Source: Streptomyces pilosus (GTDB lineage: Bacteria; Actinomycetota; Actinomycetes; Streptomycetales; Streptomycetaceae). From it: a stretch of DNA of 64,000 nucleotides. Where the stretch lies: the NCBI RefSeq assembly GCF_014649835.1, contig NZ_BMTU01000008.1, positions 186,001-250,000 of the forward strand. The letters run 5' to 3'. The position numbers and the translations under genes are program-made. Positions 42,380-53,359 of the stretch are shown here, piece by piece; positions within the stretch are counted from its first letter, which is position 1; each line of letters opens with the position of its first letter. The notes beneath the pieces are model-generated. The model worked only from the letters and a program-made list of their open reading frames with translations. It did no database searches and was not told where the DNA came from.

Positions 42380-43891
42380 TCAGCCCTCGACGCCCAGCTT
42401 CTGGAGGATCAGCTCCTTCACCCGGGCCGCGTCGGCCTGCCCGCGCGTGGCCTTCATGACGGCGCCGACCAGCGCGCCGGCCGCGGCGACCTTGCCGCCG
42501 CGGATCTTGTCCGCGATGGCCGGGTTGCCGGCGATGGCCTCCTCCACGGCCGTGGTGAGCGCACCCTCGTCGGACACGACCTTCAGACCGCGCCGGTCGA
42601 CGACCTCGTCCGGGGTGCCCTCACCCGCGAGGACACCCTCGATGACCTGGCGGGCCAGCTTGTCGTTGAGGTCGCCGGCGTTCACCAGCTCGGTGACCCG
42701 GGCGACCTGCGCCGGGGTGATCGCCAGTTCGTCGAGCGCCGTGCCGGACTCGTTGGCGGCGCGGGCCAGCTCACCCATCCACCACTTGCGGGCGGAAGCG
42801 GCGTCGGCGCCGGCGTCGATCGTGGCGACGATCGAGTCCAGGGCACCGGCGTTGAGGATGGCCTGCATGTCGGTGCCGGAGATCCCCCACTCCTCGCGGA
42901 GCCGGCTGCGGCGCACCAGCGGCAGCTCGGGCAGCTCCGCCCGCAGCTTCTCGACCCACTCGCGCGAGGGCGCCACGGGAACCAGGTCGGGCTCGGGGAA
43001 GTACCGGTAGTCCTCGGCCTCCTCCTTCACCCGGCCCGAAGTCGTGGACCCCGTGTCCTCGTGGAAGTGCCGGGTCTCCTGGATGATCGTCCCGCCGTCG
43101 TTCAGCACGGCGGCGTGCCGCTGGATCTCGAAGCGGGCGGCGCGCTCCACCGAGCGGAGCGAGTTGACGTTCTTCGTCTCCGAGCGGGTGCCGAACTTCT
43201 CCCGGCCGTGCGGGCGCAGCGACAGGTTCACGTCGCAGCGCATCTGGCCCATCTCCATGCGGGCCTCGGACACGCCGAGCGCCCGGATGAGCTCGCGCAG
43301 CTCACGGACGTAGGCCCGCGCGACCTCGGGGGCGCGCTCGCCGGCACCGGTGATCGGCTTGGTGACGATCTCGATGAGCGGAATGCCCGCGCGGTTGTAG
43401 TCGAGCAGCGAGTGGGAGGCGCCGTGGATGCGCCCGGTGGCACCGCCCACGTGCGTGGACTTCCCGGTGTCCTCCTCCATGTGGGCGCGCTCGATCTCCA
43501 CGCGGAAGGTCTCGCCGTCCTCCAGCTGCACGTCGAGGTAGCCGTCGAAGGCGATCGGCTCGTCGTACTGGGAGGTCTGGAAGTTCTTCGGCATGTCCGG
43601 ATAGAAGTAGTTCTTCCGGGCGAAGCGGCACCATTCGGCGATCTCGCAGTTCAGCGCGAGACCGATCTTGATCGCGGACTCGACGCCGATCGCGTTGACG
43701 ACCGGGAGGGCGCCGGGCAGGCCGAGGCAGACGGGACAGGTCTGCGCGTTGGCGGCGGCGCCCAGCTCGGTCGAGCACCCGCAGAACATCTTGGTCTTGG
43801 TGCCGAGTTCGACATGGACCTCGAGGCCCATGACGGGGTCGTACGACGCGAGAGCGTCCTCGTACGACACCAGGTCGGTCGTGGTGGTCAC
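42380..43891 (-). CDS. gatB: Asp/Glu-tRNA(Asn/Gln) amidotransferase subunit B
   Basis: A 503-residue subunit that binds misacylated tRNA and activates its carboxylate with ATP before amidation. GLEVHVELGTKTKMFCGCS and TCPVCLGLPGALPV contain the cysteines of the zinc site. FYPDMPKNFQTSQYD and IQRHAAVLNDGGTIIQETRHF are family signatures, and the C-terminal YqeY-like tail domain ends with ATRGQADAARVKELILQKL. GTG 43891 has GGGAAG upstream. It is the last gene of gatC-gatA-membrane protein-gatB. Confidence 0.97.
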   Translation of the reverse strand: MTTTTDLVSYEDALASYDPVMGLEVHVELGTKTKMFCGCSTELGAAANAQTCPVCLGLPGALPVVNAIGVESAIKIGLALNCEIAEWCRFARKNYFYPDMPKNFQTSQYDEPIAFDGYLDVQLEDGETFRVEIERAHMEEDTGKSTHVGGATGRIHGASHSLLDYNRAGIPLIEIVTKPITGAGERAPEVARAYVRELRELIRALGVSEARMEMGQMRCDVNLSLRPHGREKFGTRSETKNVNSLRSVERAARFEIQRHAAVLNDGGTIIQETRHFHEDTGSTTSGRVKEEAEDYRYFPEPDLVPVAPSREWVEKLRAELPELPLVRRSRLREEWGISGTDMQAILNAGALDSIVATIDAGADAASARKWWMGELARAANESGTALDELAITPAQVARVTELVNAGDLNDKLARQVIEGVLAGEGTPDEVVDRRGLKVVSDEGALTTAVEEAIAGNPAIADKIRGGKVAAAGALVGAVMKATRGQADAARVKELILQKLGVEG

Positions 43892-43906
43892 GGTGAAACT
43901 TCCCTC

Positions 43907-44142
43907 TCAGCCCAGCAGGACGTCGTCGTCGCCCAGCCGCTTCAGCTCGCGGTAGAGGATGGCGAGGCCGGTGACGATGGCGGCGGCGGACACGGTGGCG
44001 TCGATCAGGACCAGGGTGTCCTTCTCGGCGCGGGCCTGCTTCAGCCGCTTGGCCACGCCGAGCGCGCCGAACGCCGTGGCGGCCATGGACAGGTACGTGC
44101 CGGACTTGGACTTCTTGAAGCCCTTGGCCTTGGTCAGTGCAC

Positions 44143-44146
<4 letters not shown>
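43907..44146 (-). CDS. Small membrane protein between gatA and gatB
   Basis: A 79-residue protein beginning SALTKAKGFKKSKSGTYLS. It has two hydrophobic stretches (MAATAFGALGVAKRL; LVLIDATVSAAAIVTGLAILYRELKRL). The GTG start overlaps the gatA stop by four bases (GTGA), and 15 bases separate it from gatB, so it is translated as part of the amidotransferase operon. It has no role in the known GatCAB enzyme, and I know no function. The positional conservation in streptomycetes is a recollection, not a computed result. Confidence 0.85.
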
Positions 44147-45639
<1,493 letters not shown>

Positions 45640-45645
45640 GGCGGG

Positions 45646-45942
45646 TTACTCCTCCCCCAGGATCTGCGGCACCTTGAAACGCTGCTGCTCCTGGGCCGGG
45701 GCGCCGGAGAGCGCCTGCTCGGGGGTGAGCGAGGGACGGACCTCGTCCGGCCGCATGACGTTCGTCAGCGGGAGCGGGTGCGAGGTCGGCGGTACGTCTT
45801 GGTCGGCGACCTCGCTGACGCGGGCGACCGCGCCGATGATGTCGTCGAGCTGGCCTGCGAAGTGGTCGAGCTCTTCGGGCTTCAGCTCCAGACGCGCCAG
45901 CCGGGCGAGGTGGGCGACCTCCTCGCGCGTAATGCCAGGCAT
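45646..45942 (-). CDS. gatC: Asp/Glu-tRNA(Asn/Gln) amidotransferase subunit C
   Basis: A 98-residue stabilising subunit. It begins PGITREEVAHLARLARLELKPEELDHFAGQLDDIIGAVARVSE and ends with LSGAPAQEQQRFKVPQILGEE, both typical. It is the first gene of the operon; GAGGATCG precedes the ATG. A TAGGAT -10-like box at 45983-45988 on the minus strand may be the operon promoter. Confidence 0.96.
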   Translation of the reverse strand: MPGITREEVAHLARLARLELKPEELDHFAGQLDDIIGAVARVSEVADQDVPPTSHPLPLTNVMRPDEVRPSLTPEQALSGAPAQEQQRFKVPQILGEE

Positions 45943-45982
45943 GCAGCGATCCTCTGGGGTGAGTGTGTGTGGTTTGGGGCCA

Positions 45983-45988
45983 ATCCTA
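45983..45988 (-). promoter_or_regulatory. Candidate -10 box of the gatCAB operon
   Basis: TAGGAT on the minus strand, about 40 bases before the gatC start. The -35 match upstream (around TTTAAC) has a long spacer, so only the -10 is proposed. Confidence 0.4.
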
Positions 45989-46230
45989 TGGGGCGGGGCG
46001 GCGTGGCCGTTAAACGGTTTGCCCGGGACCCGCCCCCGGTGTCGCGCGGCGCGTCACGGCGCCGCCCGCGACGTGACCGCCGTCACCGTCCCGCCTCCGC
46101 GGCGGCCGCGGCCCCGCGCGTCGCCTCGCGTGGGTGCGGGCGGGCTCGCACCGTGCGCGGCGGTCCGGCGGCGATCAGGACGACGGCCGCCCGACGGCGC
46201 ACCGCCCGGCCGCCCCGCGGGCGGACCGGG

Positions 46231-48483
46231 TCACTCGTCGGTCGCCGCGGCCGGCAGCGCGGCGGCGGTGCGCACCCAGCCGCGGGAGCCGCGGGCCAGC
46301 AGCCAGGCCGTCGTCTCCTCGGGCGGCATCGCCGCGGCGACCAGCCAGCCCTGCACCGCGTCGCAGCGCAGGTCCCGCAGCCGCTCCCAGGTCTCGTCGT
46401 CCTCGACACCCTCCGCCACCACGAGCAGGCCCAGGGAGTGCGCGAGATCGATGGTGCACCGCACGATCTCGGCGTCTTCGGTGTCGACGGCCAGCCGCGC
46501 CACGAACGAGCGGTCGATCTTCAGCTCGCTCACCGGCAGCCGCCGCAGGTGCACCAGCGAGGAGTACCCGGTCCCGAAGTCGTCCAGGGACATCTTCACG
46601 CCGTGCCCGGTGAGCGCGTTGAGGGTGTCGGCCGCGCGCTGCGGGTCCTCCAGCAGCACGTGCTCGGTGATCTCCAGTTGGAGCGCTCCCGCCGGCACGC
46701 CGTACCGGGCGAGCCGCGCCGCGACGGAGCCGGCGAAGCCGGGCGAGTGGACGTCACGCGGCGAGACGTTGACGGCCACCGGGACGAAGAGGCCCTGGGC
46801 GCGCCACTCGGCGACCTGCCCGAGCGCCGTCTCCAGCACGTACTCGGTGAGGTGCGGCATCAGTCCGGACGACTCGGCGATCGCTATGAACTCGTCCGGC
46901 GGCACCTTGCCCCGCTCCGGGTGCACCCACCGCACCAGCGCCTCCAGTCCGGCGACCTGTCCGTCGAAGCGCACCTTGGGCTGGTAGTGCAGTTCCACCT
47001 CGCGGGCGTCCAGCGCCCGGCGCAGATCGCCCAGCAGCCCGAGCCGGTCGGGGGTGTTGGAGTCGCGCTTGGACTCGTACGCCTCGACGCCCGTGCGGTC
47101 CCGCTTGGCCTGGTACATCGCCACGTCCGCGCGCCGCAGCAGCCCCTCCGCGTCGACCGCGTGGTCGGGGAACACCGCGACTCCCGCGCTCGCCTCCAGG
47201 ACGAGGGTGAGCCCGTCGAGGTCGAGCGGGGAGCTGAGGGCGGCGACGAGGCCGCGGGCGACGCGGGTCGCGGACGTCGTGGAGTCGGCGACGGGCAGTA
47301 AGACGGCGAACTCGTCACCGCCCAGCCGCGCGGCCTCCGCCCCGCGCGGCAGCGCCGCTCTCAGCCGGTCGGCGATCTGCAACAGCAGCCGGTCACCGGC
47401 GAGATGCCCGAGCGTGTCGTTGACCGACCGGAACCGGTCCAGGTCGATCAGCATGAGTGCCGACCGCACGCCGATCCGCTCCGCGTCGTCCAGCGCGGTC
47501 CAGATGCGTTCCAGCAGCCACTGCCGGTTGGGCAGCCCGGTGAGCGGGTCGCGCAACTGCTCCTCGGCCCGGGCGCGGGCGATCCACAGGGTGGAGTCGA
47601 GGGCGATCAGCGGGATGGAGAACAGCGGCAGCAGCACGGGCTTGGCGTCGGCGACGACACACACCAGGGGCGCTATGCCGAGCAGGGCGACCGCGACCAG
47701 CCCCTGCCGGACCAGGGCGCTGCGGGCCACGGTCGGCAGCCCCTCGCGGGGCGTGTGCAGGTACCACAGCAGTCCGCGGGTGACCGCGAGGTAGACGGCG
47801 GCGAGGAGCACCACCCCGGGGGCGGTGTACAGCGTCCAGGTGTCGGGGGTCGACGGCGACTCGACGGACGGCACGCAGCCGAAGGCGGCCAGCACCAGCG
47901 CGCCCGCGCCGATGCCGAGCAGGTCCACCGAGCCGTGCAGCACGCCCTGCCGCCAGCGGCCCCGCCGGGCGACGCCGACCAGCACGACGACGGTGAGGCT
48001 GACGAGTACGGCCGCGATCCAGCCGTACAGCATGAGCACGGCGAGGGTGAGGGCGGCGCCGGAGCCGGTGCCTCCCCACCAGCGGGAGCGGCCCAGCATC
48101 ACGAGGTGCCCGACGACGATCCCGGTGAGCACGGCCAGGGACCAGCCGACGGTCCCGGACGGGAAGAGCGCGTGTCCGCCGGTGAAGGCGCGCAGGAAGC
48201 CGGCGCCGAGCACGAAGCCGGCCGCCGCGACGACGGCGGTGGGCAACGCGGGCCAGGACGGGTGCCGTTCGGTGTCCGGGCCGGACAGCGAGGCCGACAG
48301 GGAGGCGGACGTCCGGGGGGTGTGCCCGGCGGCCGGTCCGGCACGGCGCCCGTCCGGGAGGCCCATGCCGGTGCGCCCCGGCGGGCCCGGGGGCCGCCCG
48401 GCCCGGCGGCCGCGCCACCACGCGACCGTCATGCGGCGCAGGCGCAGCCGTGAGCCCGTAGCGGCGCTCTCGGTCGGTTCCAT
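46231..48483 (-). CDS. rmdB: Membrane GGDEF-EAL cyclic di-GMP protein, RmdB type
   Basis: A 750-residue protein. The first 75 residues are disordered, then about eight to ten hydrophobic segments span residues 80-300. The GGDEF domain (GGDEF at 388-392) is intact at the active site, but the inhibitory site reads RGAE rather than RxxD. The EAL domain is complete: EAL at 514-516, then NVSPRD, EITEH, LDDFGTGYSS, LKIDRSF, AEGVE and QGW, so phosphodiesterase activity is expected. From memory its position before ligA matches S. coelicolor RmdB, a phosphodiesterase affecting colony development. ATG 48483 has GAGGGA upstream. Confidence 0.92.
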   Translation of the reverse strand: MEPTESAATGSRLRLRRMTVAWWRGRRAGRPPGPPGRTGMGLPDGRRAGPAAGHTPRTSASLSASLSGPDTERHPSWPALPTAVVAAAGFVLGAGFLRAFTGGHALFPSGTVGWSLAVLTGIVVGHLVMLGRSRWWGGTGSGAALTLAVLMLYGWIAAVLVSLTVVVLVGVARRGRWRQGVLHGSVDLLGIGAGALVLAAFGCVPSVESPSTPDTWTLYTAPGVVLLAAVYLAVTRGLLWYLHTPREGLPTVARSALVRQGLVAVALLGIAPLVCVVADAKPVLLPLFSIPLIALDSTLWIARARAEEQLRDPLTGLPNRQWLLERIWTALDDAERIGVRSALMLIDLDRFRSVNDTLGHLAGDRLLLQIADRLRAALPRGAEAARLGGDEFAVLLPVADSTTSATRVARGLVAALSSPLDLDGLTLVLEASAGVAVFPDHAVDAEGLLRRADVAMYQAKRDRTGVEAYESKRDSNTPDRLGLLGDLRRALDAREVELHYQPKVRFDGQVAGLEALVRWVHPERGKVPPDEFIAIAESSGLMPHLTEYVLETALGQVAEWRAQGLFVPVAVNVSPRDVHSPGFAGSVAARLARYGVPAGALQLEITEHVLLEDPQRAADTLNALTGHGVKMSLDDFGTGYSSLVHLRRLPVSELKIDRSFVARLAVDTEDAEIVRCTIDLAHSLGLLVVAEGVEDDETWERLRDLRCDAVQGWLVAAAMPPEETTAWLLARGSRGWVRTAAALPAAATDE

Positions 48484-48742
48484 TCCCGTCCCTCTCCCAG
48501 CCGGCGGTGCCCACGCCACGCGGCCCGGTGCCCGGCAACCCTCAGCGGCTCCGCGGTGGAAAGCCCTTCCCCCGACCCTGGGCGGGTGCGGGGTCGCCCC
48601 GACCGCACCTGGGCACGGCAGGCGCAGATCTCAACAGTAGGCCGCGGACGGCGTCCACGGGCACCGGTCGCCGACGGTTGCCCGAATGCGCCCCAGCCAC
48701 CCGTATGCATCTGGTATGCGCCGATCGGGTGGCCTTCAACCG

Positions 48743-50938
48743 CTACTCCTCGGCCGAAAGGGCGACGTCGGCCGCGGCCTCGGGCCCCTGCTCCAGAAGG
48801 ACGGTGAAACCCTCCTCGTTCAGCACCGGCACCTTGAGCTGCATCGCCTTGTCATACTTTGACCCGGGATTGTCACCGACCACGACGAACGACGTCTTCT
48901 TGGACACGGATCCGGTCACCTTCGCGCCCTGGCTCTGCAGTGCCTCTTTCGCGCCATCCCGGGTGAACCGCTCCAGGGTGCCGGTCACGACGACGGTGAG
49001 CCCTTGCAGCGGACGCGGCCCTTCGTCCTCGCCGGCCCCCTCCTCCTCCATGCGGACACCGGCCGCCTTCCACTTGCGGATGATCTCCCGGTGCCAGTCC
49101 TCGGCGAACCACTGCTTGAGGGAGGCGGCGATGGTCGGGCCGACGCCTTCGGTGCCCGCCAGCTCCTCCTCGGTGGCCTGCTCGATGCGGTCGACGGAGC
49201 GGAACTCACGGGCCAGAGCCTCCGCCGCGACCGGCCCGACGTGACGGATCGACAGGCTGGTCAGCACGCGGGCCAGCGGACGCTCCTTGGCCGCCGCGAT
49301 GTTCGCCAGCATCGCGACCGCGTTCTTCTTCGGCTCGCCCTCCTGGTTGGCGAAGACGGTGGCGATCTTCTCCTCGCCGGTCTTCGGGTCCCGCTTGGGC
49401 AGTCCGCTGTCCTGGTCGAGGACGTAGGCCTTGATGGGCAGCAGCTGTTCGACGGTGAGGTCGAAGAGGTCACCCTCGTCCTTCAGCGGCGGGTCCGCCG
49501 GCTCCAGCGGCCGGGTGAGCGCCGCCGCGGCGACGTAGCCGAAGTGCTCGATGTCCAGCGCCTTGCGCCCGGCGAGGTAGAACAACCGCTCCCGCAACTG
49601 GGCGGGACAGGCGCGGGCGTTGGGGCAGCGCAGGTCGATGTCGCCCTCCTTCATCGGCCTGAGCGGCGTGCCGCACTCCGGGCACTCGGCGGGCATCACG
49701 AACTCCCGCTCGCTGCCGTCCCGCAGGTCGGCGACCGGGCCGAGGATCTCAGGGATGACGTCACCGGCCTTGCGGAGCACCACCGTGTCACCGATGAGGA
49801 CGCCCTTGGCCTTGACCACGTCCTGGTTGTGCAGCGTGGCGAACTCGACCTCGGACCCGGCCACCGTGACCGGCTCGACCTGCGCGTACGGGGTGACCCT
49901 GCCCGTACGGCCCACGCCCACGCGGATGTTGACGAGCTTGGTGTTGACCTCCTCGGGCGCGTACTTGTAGGCGATCGCCCAGCGGGGGGCGCGCGAGGTG
50001 GTGCCGAGGCGGCCCTGGAGCGGGATCTCGTCGAGCTTGACGACGACGCCGTCGATCTCGTGGGCCACGGAGTGCCGGTTCTCGCCGTAGTGAGCGATGA
50101 ACTCCCGCACGCCGGCGAGGTCGTCGACGACCCTGTTGTGCCCGGAGGTGGGCAGGCCCCAGGTCTTGAGCAGGTCGTAGCCCTGGGAGAGGCGGGTCAT
50201 GCCCCGGTACCCCTCCAGGACGCCGATGCCGTGGACCACCATGTGCAGCGGCCGGGTGGCGGTGACCCGCGGGTCCTTCTGCCGCAGGGAACCGGCCGCA
50301 GCGTTGCGCGGGTTGGCGAAGGGTTTGTCACCGGCCGCGTTCAGCCGCGCGTTGAGCTCCTGGAACTTCTCCATCGGGAAGTAGACCTCGCCCCGGATCT
50401 CCACCAGGTCGGGCACCTCGTCGCCGGTCAGCCGGTCCGGGATCTCCGCGATGGTGCGGACGTTGGGGGTGATGTCCTCGCCGGTGCGGCCGTCGCCGCG
50501 GGTCGCCGCGCGGACGAGCCGGCCCCGCTCGTAGGTGAGGTTGACGGCGAGGCCGTCGACCTTCAGCTCGCACAGGAAGTGGAACTTCTGCTCGCCGAGC
50601 TCCTTGTGGATGCGCTCCGCCCAGGCGGCGAGGTCGTCGTCGTTGAAGGTGTTGTCGAGGGAGAGCATGCGCGAGACGTGCTGTACGGAGGTGAACTCCG
50701 TCTCGTACGCCCCGGCGACCTTCTGTGTCGGCGAGTCCGGGGTGCGCAGCTCCGGGTGCCGCTCCTCCAGCGCCTCCAGCTCGCGCAGCAGCGTGTCGAA
50801 GTCGGCGTCGCTGATGACGGGGGCGTCGTTCACGTAGTACCGGAAGCGGTGCTCCTCGATCTGCTCGGCGAGCCTGGCGTGCTGCTCCCGCGCCTCGGCG
50901 GGCACGCTCGTCGTCTCCGCTTGCTTGTCGCCGGCCAC
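48743..50938 (-). CDS. ligA: NAD-dependent DNA ligase
   Basis: A 731-residue replicative and repair ligase. The adenylated lysine is in CELKVDGLAVN. It also has the nucleotidyltransferase motifs SPRAPRWAIAYKY-type (here TSRAPRWAIAYKYAPEE) and EIDGVVVKLDE. The zinc finger is CPECGTPL plus CPNARACPAQL, followed by the helix-hairpin-helix repeats (IRHVGPVAAEALA, TEGVGPTIAASLK) and a C-terminal BRCT domain (GLTVVVTGTLERFTRDGAKEAL). GTG 50938 has GGGAGGA six bases upstream. It is 14 bases after the MetE-like gene and probably co-transcribed with it. Confidence 0.97.
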   Translation of the reverse strand: MAGDKQAETTSVPAEAREQHARLAEQIEEHRFRYYVNDAPVISDADFDTLLRELEALEERHPELRTPDSPTQKVAGAYETEFTSVQHVSRMLSLDNTFNDDDLAAWAERIHKELGEQKFHFLCELKVDGLAVNLTYERGRLVRAATRGDGRTGEDITPNVRTIAEIPDRLTGDEVPDLVEIRGEVYFPMEKFQELNARLNAAGDKPFANPRNAAAGSLRQKDPRVTATRPLHMVVHGIGVLEGYRGMTRLSQGYDLLKTWGLPTSGHNRVVDDLAGVREFIAHYGENRHSVAHEIDGVVVKLDEIPLQGRLGTTSRAPRWAIAYKYAPEEVNTKLVNIRVGVGRTGRVTPYAQVEPVTVAGSEVEFATLHNQDVVKAKGVLIGDTVVLRKAGDVIPEILGPVADLRDGSEREFVMPAECPECGTPLRPMKEGDIDLRCPNARACPAQLRERLFYLAGRKALDIEHFGYVAAAALTRPLEPADPPLKDEGDLFDLTVEQLLPIKAYVLDQDSGLPKRDPKTGEEKIATVFANQEGEPKKNAVAMLANIAAAKERPLARVLTSLSIRHVGPVAAEALAREFRSVDRIEQATEEELAGTEGVGPTIAASLKQWFAEDWHREIIRKWKAAGVRMEEEGAGEDEGPRPLQGLTVVVTGTLERFTRDGAKEALQSQGAKVTGSVSKKTSFVVVGDNPGSKYDKAMQLKVPVLNEEGFTVLLEQGPEAAADVALSAEE

Positions 50939-50952
50939 CGTGTGTCCTCCCG

Positions 50953-51960
50953 TCACTCTGGGTTGTCCGCGAGGGATCTCGCCGCCCGGACGCAGTGGGC
51001 GTAGGCCTTGCGCGCGTCCTCGGGGGAAGCCCCCGCGAGTCCGCACGACGGTGTGATCGTGACCGCCTCCGGGAGGAGTCCCGGCCGCAGCCCCAGCCTG
51101 CGCCAGAGCGTCCTGACACCCATGACGCTACCGCCCGGGTCCGACAACGGACCGCCCGTGCCCGGGACGACACCGGCGAACAGCCGGGTCCCGCCCTCCA
51201 CCGCTTCCCCGATCACCTCGTCGTCACGCTCGGTGAGGAGGGAGAAGTCGAAGGAGACCGCCGCCGCGCCCGCCCGGCGCAGCAGGGCGAACGGGACGTC
51301 CGGTGCGCACGAGTGGACCACGACGGGCCCGCCGTCCTGAACCCCGATGACGTCGCGCAGGGTCGCCTCGACGACCTGCCGGTCCACCGCGCGGTGGGTG
51401 CGGTAGCCGCTCGCGGTACGCACCTGCCCGCGCAGGACGGCGGTGAGGGAGGGCTCGTCGAGCTGGAGGACGGGGCGGGCTCCGGGGATGCGCCGCCGCA
51501 GTTCGGCGAGGTGCAGGCGGAGCCCCTCGGTGAGGGAGGCGGCGAGGTCACGGCAGGCGCCGGGGTCGGAGAGGACGGACTCGCCGTTCCTCAGCTCCAG
51601 GGCGGCGGCGAGGGTCCAGGGGCCGACGGCCTGGACTTTGAGCGGGCCCCGGTAGTCCTGGGTGAACTCCTCCAGTGCGTCGAGGTCCTCGCGGAGCCAG
51701 GAGCGGGCGCGCCTGGTGTCGCGGCCGGGGTGGTCGCCGATGCGCCAGCCGCTCGGTTCGACCCGGGCGTACAGCTCCACCAGCAGGCCGGCGGTGCGGC
51801 CGATCATGTCGGCGCCGGGGCCGCGGGCGGGGAGTTCGGGGAGGTGGGGGAAGTCCTCGAAGCTGCCGGTGACCGTTTTCGCGGCTTCTCGGGCGTCGCC
51901 GCCCGGGAGGGAGCCGACGCCGGTGGCGGGGCCGAAGGGGGGCTGGCTGTTTTCGCTCAC
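50953..51960 (-). CDS. MetE-like (cobalamin-independent methionine synthase C-terminal-type) protein
   Basis: A 335-residue protein matching only the catalytic barrel of MetE, not the 750-residue full enzyme. Zinc-ligand positions are kept: HSC in VVVHSCAPD, Glu in QLDEPSL and Cys in TPSCGLAG. It begins GPATGVGSLPGGDAREAAKTVTGSFEDFPHLPELP. Core-MetE proteins use other methyl donors than full MetE, and their role in actinobacteria is not settled. It directly precedes ligA, an order I recall as conserved in Streptomyces. Confidence 0.9.
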   Translation of the reverse strand: MSENSQPPFGPATGVGSLPGGDAREAAKTVTGSFEDFPHLPELPARGPGADMIGRTAGLLVELYARVEPSGWRIGDHPGRDTRRARSWLREDLDALEEFTQDYRGPLKVQAVGPWTLAAALELRNGESVLSDPGACRDLAASLTEGLRLHLAELRRRIPGARPVLQLDEPSLTAVLRGQVRTASGYRTHRAVDRQVVEATLRDVIGVQDGGPVVVHSCAPDVPFALLRRAGAAAVSFDFSLLTERDDEVIGEAVEGGTRLFAGVVPGTGGPLSDPGGSVMGVRTLWRRLGLRPGLLPEAVTITPSCGLAGASPEDARKAYAHCVRAARSLADNPE

Positions 51961-52102
51961 GCGAGAAGCGTACGGTCGGCCGCGCCCCGGGGGGTTTCCG
52001 CCCCCGCCGCCCCTTCCCCGGTCCCGTCCCGGGGGCCGCGCCCCCGCACCGTCCTGTCGGGCCTGGACGGGCCTCGTCCTCGAACGCCGGACGGGCCGCC
52101 GG

Positions 52103-52792
52103 TCACCGTCCCGGTCGGACGGTGAGGTCGTTGATCTCCGCGTCCCTCGGGAGGTCCAGGGCCGTCAGGATCGTCGTGGCGACGGACTCGGGGTCGATCC
52201 ACCTGCCGGGGTCGTAGTCCTTGCCCTCCTGCTGGTGGACCTTGGCCTGCATGGGGCTCGCCGTGCGGCCGGGGTAGACGGAGGTGACCCGTACCCCGTT
52301 GCCGTGCTCCTCGTGACGCAGGGAGTCGGCGAGGGCCTTCAGTCCGTGCTTGGAGGCCGCGTACGCGGACCAGTCGGCGTGGGCGCTCAGGCCGGCGCCG
52401 GAGTTGACGAAGAGCACGTGGCCGCGGCTCGCGCGGAGCTGGGGCAGGAGGTGCCGGGTCAGTTCGGCGGGCGCCAGGAGGTTGACGTTGAGCTGGTGGC
52501 GCCAGGTCTTCGGCGTCAGTTCGCCGACCGGGCCGAGGTCGACCACGCCGGCGATGTGCAGGAGGGAGTCCACCCGGTCGGGGAGGGACTGGTGGGAGAA
52601 GGCCCAGCTGAGCCGGTCCGGGTCGGCGAGGTCGCCGACGAGGGTGCGGGCACCGGGGAACCCGGCCGCCAGCTCCTTCGCCCGGCCCGCGTCCCGCGCG
52701 TGCAGTACGAGGTCGTCCCCGCGCGCGTGCAGACGGCGGGCGACGGCCGCGCCGATGCCGGAGCCCGCTCCGGTGATCACATGTGTAGCCAT
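52103..52792 (-). CDS. Short-chain dehydrogenase
   Basis: A 229-residue SDR. It begins MATHVITGAGSGIGAAVARRL with the cofactor motif. HIAGVVDLG replaces NNAG, and Ser in LFVNSGAGLS and YAASKHGLKALADSL hold the catalytic residues. VYPGRTASPMQ follows. Small SDRs of this type act on unknown carbonyl substrates. An in-frame ATG nine bases upstream (52801) is an alternative start; neither has a strong ribosome site. It follows the LOG-type gene in the same direction, 27 bases apart. Confidence 0.88.
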   Translation of the reverse strand: MATHVITGAGSGIGAAVARRLHARGDDLVLHARDAGRAKELAAGFPGARTLVGDLADPDRLSWAFSHQSLPDRVDSLLHIAGVVDLGPVGELTPKTWRHQLNVNLLAPAELTRHLLPQLRASRGHVLFVNSGAGLSAHADWSAYAASKHGLKALADSLRHEEHGNGVRVTSVYPGRTASPMQAKVHQQEGKDYDPGRWIDPESVATTILTALDLPRDAEINDLTVRPGR

Positions 52793-52819
52793 GCCCGCCA
52801 TGCTCGCATCACCGGGCGC

Positions 52820-53359
52820 TCACTCCACGCCCAGGCTTTCCTCCAGGTACGCGAGCGCGCCCACCGGCTCCTCGGCGAAGAACACCAGGTCGGTGAGCGG
52901 GCGGGGCAGGAAGCCCTCGTCCTCCATGCGGCGGAACTGTTCCCTGAGCCCGTCGTAGAACCCCGCGGTGTTCAGCAGCACCACCGGCTTCTCGGTGTGC
53001 CCGTGCTTCTTCAGTTCCAGGATCTCGGTCGCCTCGTCGAGGGTGCCGGTGCCGCCGACCATGACGACGACCGCGTCGGCCTTCTCCAGCAGCAGCCGCT
53101 TGCGCTCGGCGAGGTCCTTGGCGATCACCATCTCGTCGACGCCGTCGCGTGCCTTCGCCGCGAGGAACTCCACGGAGACGCCGCACAGCCGGCCGCCCGC
53201 TTCGTGCACCCCGTCGGCGACGACCTTCATGAGTCCGGTGTCGGAACCGCCCCAGACCAGGGTGTGCCCGCCCTTGCCGAGCAGCCGCGCGAAGTCCCGC
53301 GCGGGTCCGGTGTAGCGGTCGTCGAGGTCGGCGGCGGAGAGGAAGACGCAGATGTTCAC
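52820..53359 (-). CDS. LOG-family protein (cytokinin-type nucleoside monophosphate phosphoribohydrolase)
   Basis: A 179-residue TIGR00730/LOG protein, formerly annotated as lysine decarboxylase. It begins NICVFLSAADLDDRYTGPARDFARLL. LVWGGSDTGLMKVVADGVHEAGG and VVMVGGTGTLDEATEILELKKHG are the two active-site motifs; the usual PGGxGTxxE appears as VGGTGTLDE, a conservative change at the first position. The family hydrolyses nucleoside 5'-monophosphates to free bases. Its GTG overlaps the stop of the methyltransferase gene by four bases (GTGA), so the two are translationally coupled. Confidence 0.88.
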   Translation of the reverse strand: MNICVFLSAADLDDRYTGPARDFARLLGKGGHTLVWGGSDTGLMKVVADGVHEAGGRLCGVSVEFLAAKARDGVDEMVIAKDLAERKRLLLEKADAVVVMVGGTGTLDEATEILELKKHGHTEKPVVLLNTAGFYDGLREQFRRMEDEGFLPRPLTDLVFFAEEPVGALAYLEESLGVE

